Assembly: GCF_003423665.1 (NCBI RefSeq)
Contig: NZ_BFBY01000001.1
Coordinates: 186,001-250,000 of the forward strand
Reading direction: 5' to 3'
Origin: Lactobacillus rodentium
Lineage (GTDB): Bacteria > Bacillota > Bacilli > Lactobacillales > Lactobacillaceae
DNA: 64,000 nucleotides
Positions 17,337 through 27,700 of this stretch are shown here, one piece after another (position 1 is the first letter of the stretch; each line of letters opens with the position of its first letter). The notes under the pieces were generated by a model. That model was not told where the DNA came from. It ran no database searches and was given only the letters and a program-made list of their open reading frames with translations. A program made the position numbers and the translations under genes.

Positions 17337-18674
17337 ATGGTAAAAACCGCGAAACAAATTTTACGTAAACCTTTTACCTCCGAAATCACTTATATATTAT
17401 TGGGAGCGATTATTACTGGGCTAGCAACTGGCTTTGTAGTAAGTATATTTCGTTGGTTAATTGACCGTACGATGGAAGGTTTATTTATTATTTATCCAAT
17501 TATGGGACATCATCTATGGCTATTGGTACCATATGTGGGTTTGATGTTTGTAATTAGCTGGTTAATTAGTAGGGTAATTAAGTCCCATATTGATAACTTG
17601 GTAGGTTCAGGTGTACCACAAATTGAAGCTGTTTTCTTAAATGAAAATAAGATGTCCTGGTGGACAATCTTATGGCGAAAATTCGTTGGTGGCCTATTAG
17701 CTATTTGCCCAGGATTAATGCTTGGTCGTGAAGGTCCTTGTATCCAAATGGGAGCCATGATTGGTCAAGGCGTCGACAAGAATTTCATGCATACTAAAAA
17801 AGAATTAAGTCACCATTTATTATTTCAATGTGGAATTGCAGCTGGCTTATCGGCAGCTTTTTCTGCACCTTTGGCTGGGGTCTTATTTTTAGTTGAAGAG
17901 ATTACTTTTCGGTTTAAGCCTATCGAAGTAATTGCCGGCTTAATTGCTAGTTTTTGTTCGGACTGGGTTACCTTACTGTTTTTTGGAACAACACCGTGTT
18001 TATATTTGCCGGTTAAAGGAACATTACCTTTGAAATATTATTGGATTATTTTAATTTTAGGAATTGCTTTAGGTTTATTTGGTTATCTTTACCAATATTG
18101 CTTGTTAAGTTTGAAGCCACTTTATAGCAAGATTACTAAAATCCCAAGAATCTACCATAGTATTATTCCCTTACTATTAATTATTCCAATAGGATTATGG
18201 GATGCGAAGATTTTAGGCGGTTCACATGTTTTTATCAGTAGTTTATCGACTACGAAGTTTATGAGCTTAATGATTAATAATTCCTGGGAAATAATTTTTC
18301 TACCCTTAGCATTCTTTGTAATTAGATTTATCTTTTCGATGATCTCTTATGGTAGTTCTGTTCCAGGCGGTATTTTTATGCCAATTTTAGCTTTAGGAGC
18401 TTTACTAGGGGCTTTTACAGCAACTTTATTAATTCATCTCAATGTATTACCTACGATTTACTATCCTCACCTAATTGTAATCGCGATGGCGGCTTACTTT
18501 GGCTCAATTGAAAAAGCTCCTTTTACCGCAATTTTATTATTAACAGAAATGGTTGGTAGTGTTGAACAAATTTTACCGATGGTAATCACTACTTTTATTG
18601 CTTATTACGTTGTTGATCTTTTAGGTGGTCGTCCAATATATGAAGCTTTGCGCTTGCAAATGAACTATAAATAA
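17337..18674 (+). CDS. clcA: ClC-family chloride transporter
   Basis: This is a 445-residue polytopic protein of the ClC family. The anion-selectivity loops are GSGVPQIE (GSGxP), GREGPCIQMG (with the gating glutamate) and GSSVPGGIFMP. AGVLFLVEE has the acidic residue equivalent to the internal proton-path glutamate of E. coli ClcA, so H+/Cl- exchange rather than a passive channel is expected. No CBS domains are present. In acid-forming bacteria such exchangers are linked to acid tolerance, an inference here. The ribosome site is weak (GAGATGAG). It appears monocistronic between purB and the adhesin gene. Confidence 0.9.
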   Translation: MVKTAKQILRKPFTSEITYILLGAIITGLATGFVVSIFRWLIDRTMEGLFIIYPIMGHHLWLLVPYVGLMFVISWLISRVIKSHIDNLVGSGVPQIEAVFLNENKMSWWTILWRKFVGGLLAICPGLMLGREGPCIQMGAMIGQGVDKNFMHTKKELSHHLLFQCGIAAGLSAAFSAPLAGVLFLVEEITFRFKPIEVIAGLIASFCSDWVTLLFFGTTPCLYLPVKGTLPLKYYWIILILGIALGLFGYLYQYCLLSLKPLYSKITKIPRIYHSIIPLLLIIPIGLWDAKILGGSHVFISSLSTTKFMSLMINNSWEIIFLPLAFFVIRFIFSMISYGSSVPGGIFMPILALGALLGAFTATLLIHLNVLPTIYYPHLIVIAMAAYFGSIEKAPFTAILLLTEMVGSVEQILPMVITTFIAYYVVDLLGGRPIYEALRLQMNYK

Positions 18675-18775
18675 AGCTAGTAAATAAAATGTAAAGAATT
18701 TATGCAAAAAGAACAATGTGTTAAAATTTAAATAATAAAAAACAACAAAATATAGTATAGATTTAGGGGAAAATT

Positions 18776-21700
18776 ATGAAGAAATTATCTCGTAAAAATA
18801 CTTTAGAAAGAGAAAAAAGTACTGGCCAAGTACGTCAACATTTTTCTTTTAGAAAACTTAATTCTGGTTTATTAGTATCAGCTGCAATTGGTGCCTTTTT
18901 AATTTTTGATAATAATACTGCACAGGCGGCTACTGTCTCTGAGAAAGGAGCAAATGATGCTGCTTCAACTGCAGAAAATCAAAATTCTGCAAGTCAAAAG
19001 CTTCAACAAAAAGAAGTAGCTTTATCAGCTAATAATAGCCAAAGAGAAAATAGCAATGCTCAAAATAATAAGACTAAGTCTGAAAATAGTACAGTAACTT
19101 CTAATAAGCAAAATCAACCAGTTGCTACAAATACGGTTCAAAATTCTGGTATAGATGTTGCTCAAAGTAAGAAAACAGAAGATAATCTTGAAACTAAGGA
19201 AGTAAAGGTTTCAAATTTGACTTCAGAAAGTACAAAAGAAGATAAAACTTTAACTAATTTAAAAGCTTCTTTAGCGCAAAAGTCTACTTCTTCACTTCCA
19301 ACTCCTACAGTGCCAGATGATATGTATGTTTCTACTTCCGATGGTCGAGCAGAAATGATCATAAATAATAATAAAGTAGGGAATGTTGAAGGAAAGAAAG
19401 ATATTACACTTCAACTTAATACTAATGGTGCTGGGAAATACGTTATAACTATTCCTGATGGAATCTACGACATAACAACTGATCCCTTAGATCCAAATTA
19501 TGGAACAAAGACTGTTAGTGGAAATACCTATACATACGATATTACTTACGATGGTCTTGTTCAGATACCTATTACTATTAAAACTAAATCTAATTATGCG
19601 GGTGAACCAACTCCACTAGCTGATATTGGTGAAACACAAAAAAAGATTACTTGGTCAGTTGATGGTGTTGAACAAACGCCGCTTACATTTACTCAAACAA
19701 TTAAACCTGAATGGAACCCTCAATCACCTGTTCGAACTAATCCTAATCCGACAAATGTAAAAGGGGTACCAGTAAATACAAATGTTACCTATACTTTTAA
19801 AGTAAATGAAACATCTGGAGTAAATTCAGATGGTTATACTTCAAATATCGTTAATAGTGCTGTTAATTATGGAACTACAATCACTATTCCAGTACCCGAT
19901 GGATTTATTTTGGATCAAGATGCCACTAGGTCATTAAATGGCTTCACAGAACAGTACAAAACAACTATTACTCAGCCAAATGGTAAGGGAACCGATATTA
20001 TTATTGAAGTACTTAAAGGAGCAGGAAAACAATACTGGAATCAAGGTAGTATTCCTGGATATCAATTAGTAGGAAGATATGATATTCCTCAACCAGAAAA
20101 AGATTTAATTGTTTCAGCAGATAAACCAATTACTATTGTGCAGAAATTGGGTGATGGCGCTGATGCACAAACAATGGAAGCAACAGTCCCATCGTTTACT
20201 GATACTATTATTGGAAAAGAAACTAGTATTCCACTTGGAGATTTTAGTCCGACAATTGCGGAGGCTTATGGAGCTAATAACAATATTTTACCAGTAACAA
20301 AAAATGATATAGTTGTAAACTACTTTGGCTTTACAAATAGTACTATCTTTTCATATAACGATGATATGAAAATCAAAGTAGATTTTCCTGATGGGTTAAC
20401 AGTAAATAAAATCAGTACACCTCATACTTCTGATAATTTACCTGGTACAACAAGTTATGCTTACACACTTACTTTAACCGATGGAACTAGATTAAGTGGA
20501 ACAGTAGCAGCTGGTGAAAGTGTAAGTGTACCAGAAGGCGGTAATATTCAATCAGCAGTCTTTACTCCTAACGCGGTTGCTATTGGTGCACAAACTGCGG
20601 CTTTACCGGCAAATGATCTTAGAAGTCAAGATACCAATGTAAATGCCTTTATTGCCTATGGTCATGCGAATGAAAAATATCAAAATGGGGATGCAATTAC
20701 CAATGGAGCACAATTAGAAACTACAGTTTCTATTACCAGTACTGCGACTGGAGATAAAACTTGGATAGCTAAGCAGAGTCAGCAGATTGTATTACCCGAG
20801 AATCTAACAAGTTATTTAAATACTTTTGCTTGGCAAGGTCAAACGAATAGTGGGCAGCAAAATTCAGGATATCTTGCTGTTTATTATGGTACAAGTAATG
20901 CAAATACACTTAATATTTATGAGCCAATATTCTACTACGTAATTCCTGCTACTACTAATGTAACGTCACCACTTTCTTTACAAGTACCTAATGTGAATGG
21001 AGATACTACTGCCACGCCGAAAGTTACTTCATTTTTAGCTGATGATGGAAGAACCGTTGTCAAAATAGATTACACTGGCACTAAGTATTACTTTAATGCC
21101 GGTATGAATGCAAATACAGAGGTTGCGTTAAATAATAATGCTGATGCTACAAATGGCTCTTCTCCATGGGATATTTATGTAGTTAGTCCAACAACTAAGT
21201 TGTTAAATACTGAATATTCTGATAGTACAAAAAATAACTTTTCAACTAATTCAGCTACTAATCCATTTGATACTTCTTGGGTGCAAGGTAATGTCAATGA
21301 TCTTTATCACCTTGGTGGAGGAACCTGGACTATTCAACAGATTGCAGGAATTACAACTGCTCCAATGATTAAAGGTAATCAAAATCCAGATTATACCAAC
21401 CAAGGATCATCAAATGATAAAGGCTCGCCTAAGATGGATATATCAGTATCAATTCCTAATGGATTAACTAGCAGTGTATCAAACGGAAATGCTTATATTT
21501 CTGTACCTCAAACATCTCTTGGCTCTGGTTTTGACTTTGAATTAAGTGGTCCAGCTACTTTTGACAAGTATCCGGGAGATGTACAAGTACCTTATACTAT
21601 TACTTATTCTGACGAATCATTTGATCTCTATAGTGGTAGTGAACCAAATGCAGATGCCTTTGAGACAGAAGATCAAGTCACTGATTGGTCTAAAATTAAA

Positions 21701-24700
21701 ACCATCAAGGTTTCCATTCCAAATCTTGCTCCAAATTCTGTTTTAGGGAGAATCATTATCCCGGGAACTGATCCTACGATTGCAGAAGATGCACAAAAGA
21801 ATGGCTATGTCCAAACTTCTTTGTACATTCCAAATTTTGCTACCTATACTAATAAAGCCACTAAACTTCCAAGTATAAGTATTAATGGTACTGCAAATAT
21901 CACATCCCGTTATAGTTACGTAGATCAAGATGGAACTACTAAGACAATTGATATTCCGGATCTAACTTATAATTTAAATGATAATCAGGCTACAATGCCT
22001 ACTGAAGCACAAGTTTTAGCCAATTTAACGGCTGCTGATAAGGCTTTAATTCCAGATGGTTACGTGGTTGGTAGTGTACAGTTAATTGGACCAACTGAGA
22101 AGAGTTGGCAAACTGATGCTCCTATGGGAACACCTGAATTTGGTCAACAAGTGAAGTATTACTACAATAATGCTATTGTTCAATACAACTTGGTCAAGAG
22201 ATATAGTACTGAAACTTCTACTAAAGATGTTACTAGAACAATTAATTATGTAGATCAGACTACTAACACTGCTATGCCAACTGACTTAGTGAAGGATCAA
22301 ACTCAATCTGTAACTTTAACTCAAGTGGCAGTGAAAAATGATGCTGGCGAAATAATTGGATACAACATTTCTGGAACTTGGACCAACGGAGTTTATACTC
22401 CAAGTACAGCTGCTAATGGTCAAATTAAGGTTGATGTAACCGATGCTGCAAATTCATGGATGAATGGTTCTAATGCAAAATGGGCAGCTGTAACTAATCC
22501 TAACTTAACGGTTGATGGTTATAATGGACCATTTGATTCAGATGGTACTGCTTATCCTACTGTTAGTGAAGTAGCAGTAAATGGTACAAACACAGACAGC
22601 AATATCACTGTTTACTACACTGAGAATACTATTGAAGTACCACCAACTGATCCCAAGAATCCTAGTGATCCAATTACAGGTACTAATAAGGATTATCCAA
22701 ATGGTGTATCTGAGGATGATCTTAATAAGACCATTACTAGAACTATTAATGTAATTGATGCTAGTGGTCAATCTGTAAGCCAGGAAGTTCAAACTGTTAA
22801 GTACACTCGCACAGCTACTGTAAATGTTGTAACTGGCAAGGTTGTTAAGTATACTGACTGGAAGGCTGAAAACAGTGATTGGGCTGCTTATGCACCAACT
22901 TTGAAAACTGGTGAAGGTATTCAAGCTATCTTAGATGCTAATGGTCAAGCCTATAGCAACGTAACTAAAGATGGCGATACACTTACAGGAGTAGGATCAT
23001 ATACGGTACCTACTACTGATACCAAAGATAATGATGAAACAGTAAACATTTACTTGAATAAGGTAATTACTCTTAACGGAACTAGAACAATTACCTACAA
23101 GACTTACGATCATAACAATCAGCTTACAGATACTACGGTAGATGACGCACAAAAAGTGACTCTTACTGGGAGTCAAACCTTTGATCCAGCTACCAATAAG
23201 GTTATTTACTCATTTGATCAAACAAGTGCAACTTACCCAAGTCTTAAAGTACCAGTAAAAACTGGCTACTTTGCTTCAACTAGTGATATTGCAGCTAAAA
23301 CTGTAAGTATCAATAACTCAGATCCAATTCATAGTAATTTGGATGATAGTGTTACTGTAAACTATTATCCAATGGGTGAATTGATTCAAGTGGATCAAGA
23401 TGGTAATCAAATAGAAGGTACTACTCCGGTAATTTATCCAAATGATCCAAATGATGCTACTAAGGTAGGAGAAGTAACGGTTCCTGCAGCACCAGAAGGT
23501 TGGGTAATTGTAGATCCAGAAAAAGGTTATCCATTTACTCCAACTGATCCTGGTCATGATACTAAGATCTACTATGAAAAATTAGATAAAGTATCTGAAA
23601 ATGAAAAACAAGTTACCAGAACAATTACTTATATTGATAAAGATACTGGAAAAGCAATTCCAACTAGTGTAGTTGTTCCAACAACCCAAAAGGCAACTCA
23701 ATATCAATTTGAAGTACGCGACGCAGATGGTAAGTTACTTGGCTACAATACTCAAGGAACTTGGGATGAAAATGGTAATTATATTCCAAGTACGCAAAGA
23801 AATGGTCAGTACAAAGTAGATACCACTGATCCAGCAGAATCATGGATAGTAAAACCAGGCACAAACTTCCCTGAATTAACTAATCCTGATCTAAAAGAAT
23901 ATGGTTATTCAGGTCCATTTGAAGCAGATGGTACAACTGCTTATCCAACGGTTAATAAAGTAGAAGTAACTGGAAAGACTACTAATAGTGAAGTAAAAGT
24001 TTACTACACTGAAGATATAGTAACTGTTCCACCAACTGAACCACACCAACCAGGTGAACCAATTACAGGTACTAAGAAAGATTATCCAGATGGTGTAAAG
24101 GATAGTGATCTTAACAAGACCATTACTCGTACTATTAAGATTGTTGATGCTGATGGCAATCCAGTTGGAGATCCAATTGTTCAAAAAGTTACCTACAACC
24201 GTACGGCCAAAGTTAATGTCGTAACTGGACATGTAGATTATGAAGATTGGACTTCTGATAAGAAAAATTGGGATAGTTACGCACCAACTTTACAAACTGG
24301 TGAAGGTATCCAAACAGTAACTGATAGTAATGGTCAACCATACTCAAATCTTACTAAGAACGGTAATGTAATTACTGGTGTAGGTGCACGAGATATTACT
24401 TATAGTGCTACTGATAAAGATGATCAAACAGTAATTATTTACTTGAATAAGGCAGTGTCATTTACTGGAACTAGAACTATTACTTATAGTTTCTATGACA
24501 AAGATGGTCAAAAGACATCAACTGAAGATGGTGAACCACAAACTGTCACAGTTTCAGGAAGTCAAACTTTCGATCCAGCAACTAATAAAGTTGTTTACAC
24601 ATTTGAAAATCCAAGTGTAACTTATCCAGCTGTAAATGCACCAGTAAAAACTGGATACTATGCTTCAACTAGTGCAATTAACGATGATACAGTAAGTATT

Positions 24701-27700
24701 AATCAAACTAACCCACAAAATAGTGACTTGGATGCACAAGCTAATGTAAATTACTACCCAATGGGTGAAGTGATTCAAGTTGATGGTGATGGAAATCAAA
24801 TTCCTGGTACAACCCCAGTAACTTATCCAAATAATCCTACTGATCCAACTAAAGCAGGCGAAGTCACTGTACCTAAGGCACCAGAAGGCTGGGTAATTGT
24901 TACTCCTAGTGATAGTAATCCATTTACGCCAACTGATCCTGGTAAAGATACCAAGGTTGTTTATGAAAAATTGAATGAAGTAACTGAAAATACTAAAGAA
25001 GTTACAAGAACAATCAATTATATCGATAAGACCACTGGTCAACCAATGCCAACGAATTTTGCTCCAACAGTAGAACAAAAGTTAACTTTGACGCAATATA
25101 TCGTTAAAGATGCCAGTGGCAAGGTTCTTGGTTACAACACTACTGGAACTTGGGAAGATGGTAAATACACTCCAAGTACAGAAGACAATGGTCAAATCAA
25201 GGTAGATACGACTGATGAAAATCAATCATGGATGAATAATACTAATGCAAAATGGGCAGCAGTAACTAATCCAAACTTAGCAATCGCTGGTTATTCAGGT
25301 CCGTTTGAAGAAAATGGAACTACTCCATATCCAACTATTGCGCAAGAAACGATAACTGGTACAACCCAAAATAGTACCTTAACTGTTTACTACACTGAAG
25401 ATACTGTAACTGTGCCTCCAACTGAACCACATCAACCTGGTGAACCAATTGGTAATACCCATAAACAATATCCTCAGGGTGTGGAAGAAAATGATTTAAA
25501 CAAGATCATTACTCGTACTATTAATATATACGATGCAAATGGTAATGTTGTTGGAGACCCAGTATTACAAACCGTTAAGTACACTCGTACTGCTACAATA
25601 AATGTAGTAACCGGGGACGTTAAATATAGTGAGTGGACAGCTGAAAACGATAAAGCTAACTGGGATGAATACGCACCAACTTTACAAACAGGTGAAGGAA
25701 TTCAAACCATAACTGATGCTGATGGTCAAAATTATGACAATGTTACTAAAGAGGGTAATAAGATTACTGGAATAGGTGCACAAGATATTTCAAATACTGC
25801 TACGGCTAAAGATAATGATGAAACAGTAAATATCTACTTGAATAAGGAAGTTACATTTACTGGAACTAGAACTATCACTTACGTCACTTATGAAAAGGAT
25901 GGTCAAACTAGTTCAACTGAAACCAAACAAAATGTGACAGTTTCAGGAATCCAAAGTTACGATCCAACAACTGATAAAGTTGTTTACACATTTGAAGATC
26001 CAAGTGCAACTTATAGCAAAGTTGATACGCCTGTTAAGGATGGATACTATGCATCAGCTAGTCAAGTAGGAGAAGAAACTAAGACCATTAGTCAAACTAA
26101 TCCACAAGACGGTGATTTAAATGCACAGGCCAGTGTAGATTACTACCCAATGGGTGAAGTGGTCCAAGTAGATGGTGATGGTAATCGGATTCCAGGTACT
26201 ACTCCAGTGCCATATCCCAATGATCCTTCTGATCCAACTAAGGCTGGAAAAGTAACTGTGCCACCTGCACCAGAAGGCTGGGTAATTGTTACCCCTAGTG
26301 ATGGTGATCCATTTATCCCAACTAATCCTGGTGAAAACAAGAAGATTGTTTATGAAAAATTAGATCAGGTAACTGAAAATACTAAAGAAGTTACAAGAAC
26401 AATCAACTATGTTGATAAGACTACTGGTCAACCAATGCCAACTAATTTGGTTTCACCAGTAGAACAATCAGTAACGTTGAAGCAATACATCGTTAAAGAT
26501 GCAAGTGGCAAGGTTCTTGGTTACAATACTTCAGGAACTTGGACAAATGGTAAATACACTCCAAGTAAAGAAGCTGATGGTCAAATTAAGGTAGATACGA
26601 CTGATGAAGCTAAGTCTTGGATGAATGGTTCTAATAAGAACTTTGATAAAATAACTAATCCAAACTTGACTGTAGATGGTTACAGCGGTCCATTTGATAA
26701 TGAAGACAAGGATTATCCAACTGTAGATGAAATGACCGTAGATGGAGAGACTCCTGATAAGACAACTATTACTGTTTACTACACAGAAAATTCTGTCACT
26801 GTTCCACCAGATAAACCAATAGTTCCAGGTGGTGACGGTAAGATTCCAAATATCCCAGGTACCAAGATTCCATATCCAAATGGAGTAAGTGATAGTGATT
26901 TGAACAAGACTATCACCAGAACTATTAATGTTTATGATGCAGATGGTAAACTTGTTGGTACTTCAGTAGTTCAAGAAGTTAAGTACAGTCGCCTAGCTAC
27001 AGTAAATGTAGTAACTGGAGACGTTAAATATAGTGATTGGACAGCTGAAAAAGATAAAAGTAACTGGGATGAATACACACCAACTTTACAAACTGGTGAA
27101 AGTATTCAATCTATCTTAGAAAATGGTCAAGCTTACGACCATGTCACAAAAGATGGTAATAAGCTCACTGGCGTAGCCGAATTTAATGTGCCAGCACCAG
27201 ATAAAAGCACCGGTGACACTATCAAGAATGAAACAGTAAATATCTACTTGAATAAAGAAGTCACATTTACTGGAACTAGAACTATTACTTACATCACTCA
27301 TGAAAAGGATGGCCAAACTAGTTCAACTGAAACCAAACAAAATGTAACAGTTTCAGGAATCCAAAGTTACGATCCAGCAAGTGGAAAAGTTGTTTATACA
27401 TTTGAAAATCCAAGTGCAACTTATGGCGTTGAAAAAGTACCAGTAAAAACTGGTTACTATGCATCAGTTAGTCAACTGGGAGAAGAAACTAAGACCATTA
27501 GTGAAACTAATCCACAAGACAGTGACTTGAATGCTACCGCTATAGTAGATTACTACCCAATGGGGAATGTAATCCAAGTAGACGGTGATGGTAATCCAAT
27601 TCCCGGAACAACCCCAGTACCATATCCAAATGATCCAAACGATCCAACTAAGGCTGGTAAGGTAAACGTGCCACCAACACCAAAGGGTTGGAAGATTGTT

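Noticed and set aside
22538-25078. Long open frames on the minus strand inside the adhesin (128, 107 and 137 codons)
   Set aside because: They are antisense to Thr/Asn/Asp-rich repeats, recur at equivalent places of the repeat units and code Trp/Ser/Ile-rich nonsense without ribosome sites.
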